Made by a program: the position numbers and the translations under genes
Notes under the pieces: generated by a model
What the model saw: only the letters and a program-made list of their open reading frames with translations
Told to the model about the DNA's origin: nothing
Databases searched by the model: none
Part shown: positions 17,605 to 29,896 of the stretch, piece after piece
How the letters are laid out: the number at the start of each line of letters is the position of its first letter
Numbering within the stretch: the stretch's first letter is position 1
Assembly (NCBI GenBank): GCA_963664255.1
Contig: OY760938.1
Span: 1,674,001-1,738,000 of the forward strand
Length of the DNA stretch: 64,000 nt
Origin: G963663775 sp963664255
GTDB taxonomy: Bacteria; Bacillota; Clostridia; Oscillospirales; Butyricicoccaceae
Reading direction: 5' to 3'

Positions 17605-18247
17605 CTGTAGGGTCTCCTTCTGTGAATCCGATAAATTGTCCGCCTGAAAAATGGGCGGTGCCGTCTGGGATTGCCTGCCCATCGGGGCCTAGCGTGATAG
17701 CAGGCAAATTGGCGTCTGCACCAGACAATAACTGGTTATAAAAACGGAAAAAAGGCATATCAATCGCGTTGTGGCGCACTTTTCCTTGCGCAAGGATACG
17801 CTCCAGTGCAAATCCGGGAATGTCACCGTTGGGTGCCCAAGCTTGCAGAATTTGCGATGCAGAGGCATTGCGCGCAACCGCAAAACGAATACCTAGACGA
17901 ATTTCACTGTCAGAGCACAGAAACCTACAAAGCTCCTGAATCCCATGCTGTGCGATTTGTGTATCAATAATCAAAACCTGTGCATGGCTGAAATAGAGGT
18001 CACTGCCCACACCAGAGGCAATCGCTGTGAAGCATTGCGGGATGGTGTGGGCTTTACCAGTCAGATACTGCGGGGTGGCGGAGCCTTCGGTGCTGTCCTG
18101 CCATGCGGTTTCAACGGTTAATAAAAGGTTGTTATCAGTGACGCCGAACGCAAGGGCGGATACGGGCGACAGCAGATTGGTTTCGCGCGCATTGCCGCAA
18201 GAGCATAGTATAAGCAGCAACGGCAAAAAAACAAGATGTTTTTTCAT
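17588..18247 (-). CDS. gerC: spore germination lipoprotein, GerAC-type (short)
   Basis: 219 residues starting with a lipoprotein signal peptide (hydrophobic run, lipobox LCSC, predicted lipidated Cys about residue 16). GerAC proteins sit on the outer face of the spore inner membrane with GerAA and GerAB. Only the N-terminal domain is present: the usual proteins are about 370-400 residues. The reading frame runs straight into gerB, so this looks like a naturally short form rather than a frameshift. Its start overlaps the gerA stop in an ATGA. Confidence 0.75.
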   Translation of the reverse strand: MKKHLVFLPLLLILCSCGNARETNLLSPVSALAFGVTDNNLLLTVETAWQDSTEGSATPQYLTGKAHTIPQCFTAIASGVGSDLYFSHAQVLIIDTQIAQHGIQELCRFLCSDSEIRLGIRFAVARNASASQILQAWAPNGDIPGFALERILAQGKVRHNAIDMPFFRFYNQLLSGADANLPAITLGPDGQAIPDGTAHFSGGQFIGFTEGDPTDAVST

Positions 18248-19707
18248 GGAGTTTCCTCTTTTTGTGCGGCAAACCGCCCCTGCTTTTGCATTTTATACCA
18301 CGGTGTGCGCAGATAAGCGTCTTCATGATGGGAGAGTGAATGCGGCAGTAAATAGGGAATGCGAAAAGAGTGCAGTGTACAGATGTGCGACAAAATAATG
18401 GCACTGCCGAAAAAAACCCCGTATAACCCTAGAAATACACCGCAAACAAGTAGAAAAAACCGACAAATCATGGACGCAGAAGTCAGCTTGGGGGTGAGCA
18501 GGCCTAAAACCCCAGAAATGGCAATGACAATGACAATAGGGGCAGACACGAATCGAGCAGATACCGCTGATTGCCCCAACACCAAGCCGCCGACAATGCT
18601 CATCGTTTGACCGATGGCACCTGGCGTGCGTGTGCCTGCTTCCTTGAGCACTTCAAAGACCAAGAGCAGCAGAATGGTTTCAAATAGGGTGGGCAAGGGC
18701 ACGCCATGCCTTGCGGCGGCGATGGTAAACAGCATTTTGGTGGGAATCAGCTCTTGATGATACAGCATCAGACTGAGGTAGAGTGCCGGAATGGAAACGG
18801 ATAGGATAAAACCGCCCATGCGCAGGATGCGCGCAAGCGTTGCATAAAAAAAGCTGCGATAATAATCGTCGTTGGCTTGGAAGGTTTCTCGCAGGCACTG
18901 CGGTGCGGTCAAAACCACGGGTGTACCATCGACAACCAATGCCGCTTGTCCTTCCAGCAATCGCGCCGCTACGACATCCGGACGCTCTGTCATGCCGATG
19001 GTGGGGAAGGGGGAATTGCGGTGGTCGCGCAGGCTTTCTCCAAGATAATTGGCATCCAATACGCCATCTAGCTGGAAGGTAGAAAGGCGGCTTGTCCATT
19101 CTGTCACCACAGAAGGCGGACAAACACCGTCTAAATAACAAAGACTGACGGCAGTTTGTGTAGTGCTGCCAACGCTGAAAAAGGTACATTTTAAGTGTGG
19201 ACTGCGCAGACGGCGGCGAATCATGGACAAATTGGACATAAAGCCTTCGGTGAAGCCCTCGCGCGGACCATGCAGCACACGTTCGTTGTCAGGCTCTTGG
19301 CTGGAACGCAGAGAAAACCCTTTGGTATTGACGACAACCGGACGCGCATCGCCGTCTGTCAAAATGACGGTATCCCCATATAAAAAGGAAGAAAGCATCT
19401 TTTGCAAATCGGGTTCCACGCGGCTGTCGTTGATGGAAATGAGCTGCCGTGCAAGGCTTTCGGCATCCAGTGGAACGGTGCCGTTCCACTGCTGCAGAGG
19501 GCAGATGATGCTTTGGTTGATGGCTAGACTATTGGTCATGCCGTCAAAAAAGAAAACCGCACAGCGCAGGGCTGGCGTGGAGCGGCTTTCGACGATGCGC
19601 AGCACAAAGGTATTGTCGTTTTGAAACAGCTGCTGCATCTGGGCAATGTTTTCCTCTAGATTTGCGGTAAACTGCAGGGGCGCACCCTGTGCAGGCGATT
19701 TTGGCAT
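18244..19707 (-). CDS. gerA: spore germination protein, GerAA/SpoVAF family
   Basis: 487 residues. GerAA proteins form the ion-channel subunit of germinant receptors. A soluble N-terminal region (about 1-270) contains DGMTNS, SFLYGDTVILTDG, GPREGFTEGFMSN and IGMTERPDVVAARLLEGQAALVVDG (read in parts), then PALYLSLMLYHQELIP and FEVLKEAGTRTPGAIGQTMSIVGGLVLGQ (in parts), followed by the membrane domain. These are strong family signatures. AAAGGAGGGG precedes the ATG. It lies 42 nt downstream of spoIIP on the same strand. Confidence 0.92.
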   Translation of the reverse strand: MPKSPAQGAPLQFTANLEENIAQMQQLFQNDNTFVLRIVESRSTPALRCAVFFFDGMTNSLAINQSIICPLQQWNGTVPLDAESLARQLISINDSRVEPDLQKMLSSFLYGDTVILTDGDARPVVVNTKGFSLRSSQEPDNERVLHGPREGFTEGFMSNLSMIRRRLRSPHLKCTFFSVGSTTQTAVSLCYLDGVCPPSVVTEWTSRLSTFQLDGVLDANYLGESLRDHRNSPFPTIGMTERPDVVAARLLEGQAALVVDGTPVVLTAPQCLRETFQANDDYYRSFFYATLARILRMGGFILSVSIPALYLSLMLYHQELIPTKMLFTIAAARHGVPLPTLFETILLLLVFEVLKEAGTRTPGAIGQTMSIVGGLVLGQSAVSARFVSAPIVIVIAISGVLGLLTPKLTSASMICRFFLLVCGVFLGLYGVFFGSAIILSHICTLHSFRIPYLLPHSLSHHEDAYLRTPWYKMQKQGRFAAQKEETP

Positions 19708-19749
19708 GAAATCCCCTCCTTTGCAATAGTTTATGGAAAAGAAGCCGAA

Positions 19750-20820
19750 TTATGCATCTAATAGGTCATCGGCGAGCACCTCGGCAAACAGCTGTGCGGC
19801 AGCGATTGCTTCCGGTAGGGTGTTGCCGGAGGAGCCGACCTCTAACAGCATAGAGCCGGTGCGCATATGCTCATTGAAACGCTGCTCCCGCAAATTGATG
19901 GGGCGCATTAGGGCAGGATATTTTGCGTTCAAACGGCTTTGTAGGTTGACCGCAAAGTTTAAGTTTTCTCTCCAGTTATCATGCGCCAAACCGCTGGCGT
20001 TGCTACCCATTACCAGCATCAGCTGTGCCATATCTTCGCCGTTGATGGTGCAGGCGGTTTTGCAGATTGCGCCGTTGCTATTGACGATAGAGTCGCGGTG
20101 GATGTCAATAATCACTTGGATGGATGGCGTTTTCGCAAGTTGCTGGGTAATGGCTTGCAGGGAACGCCCGTATGCACCGTTAAAGGAGGGATTGTCGAAC
20201 ACCTCGCGGCAGTGCACCACGGAAATTCCGCGTGCTTCCAGCACGTTGGCTACTTCATCACCCACGCGAATGACGCTTTGGCTTGCGTCCAAGGTGCGTT
20301 GGCTTTCGGAGGTCTCACTGCTTATATAGGTGTTTACACTGTCCTGTGTATAGGCTTCCGTGCTGTGTGTATGAATCAGCATCACCTGCGGACCATCGGT
20401 GGGGAGCTTGATTTTAACAGGGGTTTGCAGCATCTCGGCAAGATTATACGTGAGAGAGGTTTGGTTGTTGATTTTCACAGTATCTGTCGGTGCGGTGGTG
20501 ATTTCTGCAATCTCTTGGCTGCTCTCGGCATCGTCAGTGGTTGGTACATAGGTGCTTTCGGCAGGCGCATCGTCCGCGATGCCTGTATCAACGGTGGAGG
20601 CGGGTAAAATCGTTGGGGTATCGGCATAGATTCCAAATTCAAAAGCCAGCGTGTTTTGTACAAAGTCAGGGCTTTTCGTGAGTTCTTGCAAAAGGGTTTG
20701 TACAAAATTATCTCCGCCAAAACGGCTGCCTGCGAAAACAAGTGCGGCACATAGAAGCAGGCTATAAGCAGGCAAACGGATGGTAGAAGCATGGGTGGTG
20801 TGGCGAGGATGTCGATGCAT
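19750..20820 (-). CDS. spoIIP: stage II sporulation protein P
   Basis: 356 residues. SpoIIP is the membrane-anchored amidase/endopeptidase that, with SpoIID and SpoIIM, thins septal peptidoglycan during engulfment. An N-terminal membrane segment (about 12-32) precedes an extracytoplasmic linker and the catalytic domain from about 145: MLIHTHSTEAYTQ, IDIHRDS, VMGSNASGLAHDNW, and the C-terminal MLLEVGSSGNTLPEA. The start is set by GAAGGAGGCT six bases upstream of MHRHPRH. gpr lies 75 nt upstream on the same strand. Confidence 0.93.
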   Translation of the reverse strand: MHRHPRHTTHASTIRLPAYSLLLCAALVFAGSRFGGDNFVQTLLQELTKSPDFVQNTLAFEFGIYADTPTILPASTVDTGIADDAPAESTYVPTTDDAESSQEIAEITTAPTDTVKINNQTSLTYNLAEMLQTPVKIKLPTDGPQVMLIHTHSTEAYTQDSVNTYISSETSESQRTLDASQSVIRVGDEVANVLEARGISVVHCREVFDNPSFNGAYGRSLQAITQQLAKTPSIQVIIDIHRDSIVNSNGAICKTACTINGEDMAQLMLVMGSNASGLAHDNWRENLNFAVNLQSRLNAKYPALMRPINLREQRFNEHMRTGSMLLEVGSSGNTLPEAIAAAQLFAEVLADDLLDA

Positions 20821-20895
20821 AGTGGGAGCCTCCTTCACTGCCTGCGAAATGGCAAACGGTTGGTCTGCTATCAGTATATCGAGTGGAGGACAGGA

Positions 20896-21792
20896 TTATG
20901 ACAAAAACAGGTCAATGTCTGCAATGGTGATGGATGGGTGGAGTGCCAGATTCACAGAATAGCCGATGACGCGGGACAAATGCTGCACTTCCGCGTCAAT
21001 ATCGCGCGTGGTGATGACATGGGGCGCGGAAAGGTCATCGAGTGCTTCGCAGGAGCTGCCATGCAGCTCACGCAAAATTTCATGCGCCAAGGTGGAGCCA
21101 TCGACAACGGTGGGCACACCGATGGAAATGACAGGCACGCCCAACGTTTCGTGTGTGAGGGCAAACCGTGCGTTGCCAACCCCTGAGCCGGGGGTGATAC
21201 CAGTATCTGAAATTTGGATGGTGCGCGAGAGGCGAGAGAGTCGACTGGATGCCAATGCATCGATGGCAATCACGGCGGCGGGATTTAATTTGTCCATCAG
21301 ACCGCAGACGAGCTCACCGACTTCAATGCCGGTTTGTCCCAGAACACCAGGAGAAACGGCGCACACAGGACGCCAAGAAGAAAAATAAGCAGGAACACTG
21401 TCGATAAGATGTCGGGTTGCAAGAATATGTTCGACTGCGGTGGGACCGATGGCATCCGGTGTGATGGAGCGGTTTCCCAACCCCACGACCAAAACGGGGC
21501 GGTTTTCTGCATCGGTGAGCAGCGTCTGCAAAAGCTGTGACAGTGCAGCACAGGCACGGGAAAACGCATCCTCTTCCCGCCGAATCAATGCCTGCAAATC
21601 CAATGAAAAGTAGATGCCCATCGGTTTGCCAACGGTGCGGGCGCCGTCTTCGGTGGTGATTTTTAATTGGGTGATGGAAAAGCCGTTGCGTTCCATGGTT
21701 TCTTGCAGAACACCGGATGGCGGATTGGTGGCGTTGGTTTGCAAGACGGCGTGTTCCAGAGATTCTAAGGCAAGGTCAGTACGAAAACTCAT
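20896..21792 (-). CDS. gpr: germination protease GPR
   Basis: 298 residues. GPR is an aspartic-type protease made in the forespore; it degrades small acid-soluble spore proteins at germination after removing its own propeptide. Family blocks: RTDLALE near the N-terminus, VVGLGNRSITPDAIGPTAVE, SPGVLGQTGIEVGE, AIDALASSRLSRL, TGITPGSGVGNAR and IGVPTVVDGSTLAHE. The propeptide before RTDLA is only a few residues long, much shorter than in Bacillus. AAAAGGAGCG is the ribosome site. Confidence 0.94.
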   Translation of the reverse strand: MSFRTDLALESLEHAVLQTNATNPPSGVLQETMERNGFSITQLKITTEDGARTVGKPMGIYFSLDLQALIRREEDAFSRACAALSQLLQTLLTDAENRPVLVVGLGNRSITPDAIGPTAVEHILATRHLIDSVPAYFSSWRPVCAVSPGVLGQTGIEVGELVCGLMDKLNPAAVIAIDALASSRLSRLSRTIQISDTGITPGSGVGNARFALTHETLGVPVISIGVPTVVDGSTLAHEILRELHGSSCEALDDLSAPHVITTRDIDAEVQHLSRVIGYSVNLALHPSITIADIDLFLS

Positions 21793-21908
21793 AAATCATA
21801 CGCTCCTTTTGTATGGAAGTGAAATGGTGTGGGTTGTAAATCAAGGGCAGCGCGCAGAAAAAGGAAGCTATTGGAAACAAAAAGTCAGCAACAGTCTGAA
21901 AAAATCAC

Positions 21909-21937
21909 TTGCAATTTGCTGTCATACGTGTTAAAAT
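21909..21937 (+). promoter_or_regulatory. promoter of rpsT
   Basis: TTGCAA (21909-21914), 17 bp, TAAAAT (21932-21937), about 40 bp upstream of the rpsT start. Confidence 0.65.
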
Positions 21938-21978
21938 ATAAACCACTGACAAATAGCGACTGAAGGAGGTGTAACAGG

Positions 21979-22242
21979 ATGCCGAATATTAAATCTGCGA
22001 AGAAGCGTGTACTGGTAACTCGTGTGAAGAGTGCGCAGAATCAGACCGTGAAAAGTGCGCTGAAGACTGTATTGAAGAAGTTTGATGCGGCAGTAGCTTC
22101 GGGCAACAAGCAAGAAGCGGAAGTAGCATATAAGGCTGCAGTCAAGGCAGTTGATCAGGCTGCTGCAAAGCACATTGTGCACAAAAACAATGCTTCCAAT
22201 AAGAAGAGTGCTTTGAGCGTGAAGTTCAATGCAATGGCTTAA
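21979..22242 (+). CDS. rpsT: 30S ribosomal protein S20
   Basis: 87 residues, MPNIKSAKKRVLVT, basic and alanine-rich helical protein that binds the 5' domain of 16S rRNA. Normal family length. AAGGAGGTG precedes the ATG. It is a single-gene unit with its own promoter and terminator, and diverges from gpr, a common neighbour in Firmicutes. Confidence 0.97.
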   Translation: MPNIKSAKKRVLVTRVKSAQNQTVKSALKTVLKKFDAAVASGNKQEAEVAYKAAVKAVDQAAAKHIVHKNNASNKKSALSVKFNAMA

Positions 22243-22261
22243 TGAAATAAAGCATATTTGA

Positions 22262-22291
22262 AGCCTGCCGGCATACGGCGGGCTTTTTTTA
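22262..22291 (+). terminator. rpsT terminator
   Basis: AGCCTGCCG pairs with CGGCGGGCT (one G-U), loop GCATA, followed by seven T. Confidence 0.9.
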
Positions 22292-22419
22292 TTTATGTGC
22301 AGTTGTGAAAAACAGCGGAAATCCATGTGCTTTCAGGTTAAAGCGGTGCGCCAAAAGGGATGCAGAATGTGAAAAAAGTGTGTAAATTTGGTTTTTAAAG
22401 GCGAAAAACATACAATGTT

Positions 22420-22449
22420 TTGAAATGACTTGACATCTTGTGATATAAT
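22420..22449 (+). promoter_or_regulatory. promoter of the SLH protein gene
   Basis: TTGAAA (22420-22425), 18 bp, TATAAT (22444-22449). A TTGACA at 22430 lies only 8 bp from the -10 and cannot be the -35. Confidence 0.6.
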
Positions 22450-22500
22450 ACTTACGTTGTTTGAACGGCCCTAGAAGTATGGATTATAAGAGGTGAAATC

Positions 22501-23592
22501 ATGCAAAAAATTATGAAACGAATATTGGCGGCGTTGTGCGCAGCTGCAATTTGTGGTGCGCTTGTCACATTGAGTGCTGCCAACCAAGAACAACAGACGG
22601 CAGCAGAGATAAGCGATCTGCCCAACCATGCGGGAGAGCAATATGCATATATCGCGGACCGCTCTGTGTATTTTTACGATGTGGACGAACTGTATCAATG
22701 GGCATACAATGCGATTGATTATTTGGCGACACTGAATGTGGCAAGAGGAACAGACCAGTACTTATTCGAGCCGGAACGCTCGATTATACGCGCAGATTTT
22801 GCGCTTTTGCTGTATCGTGCCTATGATATGACAGGCTATGCAAGCGGACAGTACTTTGCAGACGTAAAGCCGAAGGACTATTATGCAGATGCCGTTTTGG
22901 CAACCAGAAATTTAGGCATTGCAAAGGGCGAGGATGGATATTTTTATCCAAAGAAATCGCTTACAAGACAAGATGCCATGGTGATGCTGGAACGTACGTT
23001 GGAAGCGGCAGGAATACAGCTGACACAAGGTACACTGACGGGATACAGCGATGCAGCGAATGTTAAGTTTTACGCGCAAGAGGCAGTGGGAAAACTCACG
23101 CAAGCAGGGATTGTCAATGGTTCGAGCGGGAAGATTCGACCGACAGATACGATTAGCAGAGCGGAAATGGCGGTCATGCTGTATCGCGCATTGACAATCG
23201 AGCAGCAGGATGGCGTTTGGCACTACGCAGACCATCCGGAGCGTGTGAATTTATGCATTGGAGATAAAATTTATAGCGGCGCAACCATTGCAAATTATGA
23301 CGCAACAAGAACCTATAGCGGGTTGATAGCTTATACAAGCTTTGAGCAGACAGACGACGGACATACCATAACATTAGGGGATGTATATGCCATGAATCAG
23401 CAGATTCAGTATGAAGACGGCATTTTAACGGTGGATGGAGAGAAAGTCGAACTTTCAGAAGCGTGCATAGGTGTACGCGTAGAGCCATATTCGCAGCTGC
23501 AAGAGATTGTTGGTACAGACCAAACGTATGCGGGCGGCAGGGTTTCGTATGACGAAGACGGTCTGGCGAATATTGTTTATTACACAACCTAA
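22501..23592 (+). CDS. exported S-layer homology (SLH) domain protein
   Basis: 363 residues with a Sec signal peptide (about 1-27, AALCAAAICGALVTLSAA). Three SLH motifs follow at about 57-110, 117-170 and 179-233, each with the pattern of a helix, a Gly/acidic turn and an R-A/Q-D/E-(F/M)-A-x-(L/M)-L helix (ADFALLLYRAYD, QDAMVMLERTLE, AEMAVMLYRALT). Three SLH motifs typically bind pyruvylated secondary wall polymer. The C-terminal 120 residues are not recognised; they contain beta-rich segments. The gene stands alone between rpsT and the rRNA operon. Confidence 0.85.
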   Translation: MQKIMKRILAALCAAAICGALVTLSAANQEQQTAAEISDLPNHAGEQYAYIADRSVYFYDVDELYQWAYNAIDYLATLNVARGTDQYLFEPERSIIRADFALLLYRAYDMTGYASGQYFADVKPKDYYADAVLATRNLGIAKGEDGYFYPKKSLTRQDAMVMLERTLEAAGIQLTQGTLTGYSDAANVKFYAQEAVGKLTQAGIVNGSSGKIRPTDTISRAEMAVMLYRALTIEQQDGVWHYADHPERVNLCIGDKIYSGATIANYDATRTYSGLIAYTSFEQTDDGHTITLGDVYAMNQQIQYEDGILTVDGEKVELSEACIGVRVEPYSQLQEIVGTDQTYAGGRVSYDEDGLANIVYYTT

Positions 23593-23607
23593 ATATTGTT
23601 TTAGAAA

Positions 23608-23660
23608 GAGCCTTGTGTGCGCTGTGGATGTTTGGAATGCAGCGTGCGCAAGGCTTTTTT
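23608..23660 (+). terminator. terminator of the SLH protein gene
   Basis: AGCCTTG (23609-) pairs with CAAGGCT, with a longer imperfect inner stem (GTGTGCGCTG with CAGCGTGCGC), followed by six T. Confidence 0.8.
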
Positions 23661-23691
23661 GAAATCGTAAAAGAAAAAATCAAAAAAGCTG

Positions 23692-23720
23692 TTGACAAAA
23701 GGCGTGGGGTGTAGTATTCT
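23692..23720 (+). promoter_or_regulatory. rRNA promoter P1
   Basis: TTGACA (23692-23697), 17 bp, TATTCT (23715-23720), followed by AATTAAGCTGCTTCCG. First of two tandem promoters with matching downstream sequence. Confidence 0.85.
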
Positions 23721-23786
23721 AATTAAGCTGCTTCCGAAAGGGATTGGCACCATGCAAATAATGATTTTCAAAAACTGAAAAAGTTG

Positions 23787-23815
23787 TTGACAAATGTGGG
23801 TTTGCATGATATAGT
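23787..23815 (+). promoter_or_regulatory. rRNA promoter P2
   Basis: TTGACA (23787-23792), 17 bp, TATAGT (23810-23815), followed by AATTAAGCTACTCCG. The spacing and initial transcribed sequence repeat those of P1, 95 bp upstream. Confidence 0.88.
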
Positions 23816-24164
23816 AATTAAGCTACTCCGATGCGATTGCGAAAAACGTAAAAGCAAATCGGGTTGTGGCAAGTGGTGTTTGGTGAAATTCACTGGATGC
23901 TGCGAAAAGCTTTCAGAGGAAAGCACTTTGGTTGGTTTTCGGAAAGAAAATCGACACGCGGTGCAAAATTTCGCTGAAAGCAAAGAAATTTTGCACCTTG
24001 TAAATTGAACAATGTAAAGCTTAAAGCATACCATTTATGAACCCTGAAATTCTTTGAGTTTACTCAAAGATTCAAAGCGGAAGACGAAAATCCGCTAAAA
24101 ACAAATCGTCAACACGTCAGACTTTAAAAGTCGATTGAAGCAGCGGTCACGCTGATTTAATACA
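23816..24164 (+). other. rRNA operon leader with processing hairpins
   Basis: About 350 nt of untranslated leader. It holds a 13-bp hairpin (23960-23972 with 23985-23997), the 5' arm of the 16S processing stem (23993-24016), a small stem TCTTTGAG-TTTA-CTCAAAGA (24051-24070) and AGCGGA/TCCGCT (about 24077-24097). The 24-nt arm is complementary at 22 positions, plus one G-U, to 25770-25793 after the 16S gene. A 74-codon frame here has no coding character. Confidence 0.8.
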
Positions 24165-25954
<1,790 letters not shown>

Positions 25955-26030
25955 GGGGGTGTAGCTCAGCTGGGAGAGCACCTGCCTTGCAAGCAGGGGG
26001 TCAGGAGTTCGATTCTCCTCATCTCCACCA
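25955..26030 (+). tRNA. tRNA-Ala (TGC)
   Basis: 76 nt with encoded CCA. Acceptor GGGGGTG pairs with CATCTCC (two G-U), D-loop AGCTGGGAG, anticodon stem CCTGC/GCAGG with loop CTTGCAA (anticodon TGC), T-arm GGAGTTCGATTCTCC. Located in the rRNA spacer, before tRNA-Ile. Confidence 0.97.
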
Positions 26031-26101
26031 GCAATCGTAAAAGATTGCGCACAAAGGGGCGGAAGGAAGCGAAGAACGGAAAACCGCGCCGAAACTAACA
26101 T

Positions 26102-26178
26102 GGGCTTGTAGCTCAGGTGGTTAGAGCACACGCCTGATAAGCGTGAGGTCGGAGGTTCGAGTCCTCTCAAGCCCACCA
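26102..26178 (+). tRNA. tRNA-Ile (GAT)
   Basis: 77 nt with encoded CCA. Acceptor GGGCTTG/CAAGCCC, anticodon arm CACGC-CTGATAA-GCGTG (anticodon GAT), T-arm GGAGGTTCGAGTCCTCT. It reads GAT, the usual spacer isoacceptor. Confidence 0.97.
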
Positions 26179-26654
26179 AAAGCTTAAACGAGCGATAGCG
26201 AGTATAAGCTTTACAGGGAGAGAGATACGAAAGTATCTTCAAACCCACCATTCATACTACGGCGAGAGCCGAAGGGAAAAGCATCTCGAAGGAACTTCTC
26301 GATGCTTGCACCTTGGTTGGATTTCACGAAGAAATCCAACACCGGCACAAAATTTTCGCCTATGGCATGAAAATTTTGCACCTTGAAAACTGAACAATAA
26401 CGAAAGCAAAAGCAACAATAGAGGAAACTAATTTGTTATTCCGCTTTACCTTGAATAGAGATAAAGCATAAAAAATAAAATGGTTTTTCCAAAAATTGTT
26501 GGGAAATGATGTCGCAAGACATCACTACAATAAGCTAAAAAAACAAGTATAGAAATATACTTTTACCGAGATTTACTCAATAATTTAAGCTGAAAATTCC
26601 TAACCGCGACCGTGGTTAGGTCTTACAGAATAAACAGTAGCAGAAATGCTGCAA
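26179..26654 (+). other. tRNA-23S spacer with 23S processing arm
   Basis: 476 nt without a protein gene. It carries TTGGATTTC-ACGAA-GAAATCCAA (about 26312-26340), a second AT-rich stem (AAAATTTTC/GAAAATTTT, about 26349-26377) and the 5' arm of the 23S processing stem at 26378-26399, which pairs with 29546-29567. The hairpin-plus-arm module is a near copy of the one in the 16S leader. The rest is AT-rich with nothing I recognise. Confidence 0.75.
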
Positions 26655-29502
<2,848 letters not shown>

Positions 29503-29545
29503 AATTATATTGGGTTGAATCTCGAAAATAAGCTTTGCGAGTAAG

Positions 29546-29567
29546 TATTGTTCAGTTTTGAGGGTGT
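29546..29567 (+). other. 3' arm of the 23S processing stem
   Basis: Complementary to 26378-26399 at all but one position when two G-U pairs are allowed. It lies about 44 nt after the 23S 3' end. This places 23S in a long RNase III-type stem. Confidence 0.7.
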
Positions 29568-29673
29568 AAACAGCCGATAGCGCTGGAACATCTTTGGAGA
29601 ACAGAAATCATAAAATGAAAAACGACTTGTCATTTGTTCTTGGTTTTTTGAAAGACTGTTTTCACAATTTAAA

Positions 29674-29789
<116 letters not shown>

Positions 29790-29796
29790 ACAAAAA

Positions 29797-29822
29797 GAGA
29801 CGGTAACTTTGGTTACCGTCTC
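29797..29822 (+). repeat. 26-bp target duplication, left copy (terminator hairpin)
   Basis: GAGACGGTAAC-TTTG-GTTACCGTCTC, a perfect 11-bp stem, identical to 31392-31417. In this copy the hairpin is followed by the IS end (AGCCTG), not by T residues, so it should terminate poorly. Confidence 0.9.
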
Positions 29823-29840
29823 AGCCTGTAGACAAAAGGG

Positions 29841-29869
29841 TCGAAGCACCTCTGGAATTATGGTATAAT
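29841..29869 (+). promoter_or_regulatory. transposase promoter with overlapping inverted repeat
   Basis: -10 TATAAT (29864-29869), weak -35 at 29841. The -10 box lies inside TTATGGT...ACCATAA, a 7-bp inverted repeat that could be an operator or the foot of a hairpin. Confidence 0.5.
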
Positions 29870-29896
29870 TAAACCATAAGGACAGGGGTGTTTTTG

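Noticed and set aside
17588..18247. gerC as a frameshifted full-length gene
   Set aside because: gerB starts within the last codons of gerC with its own ribosome site; there is no remaining DNA for a lost C-terminal domain.
22430..22449. TTGACA as -35 for TATAAT at 22444
   Set aside because: Only 8 bp between them; TTGAAA at 22420 has normal spacing.
23784..24008. 74-codon frame in the rRNA leader
   Set aside because: It spans promoter P2 and the processing hairpins, with no ribosome binding site.
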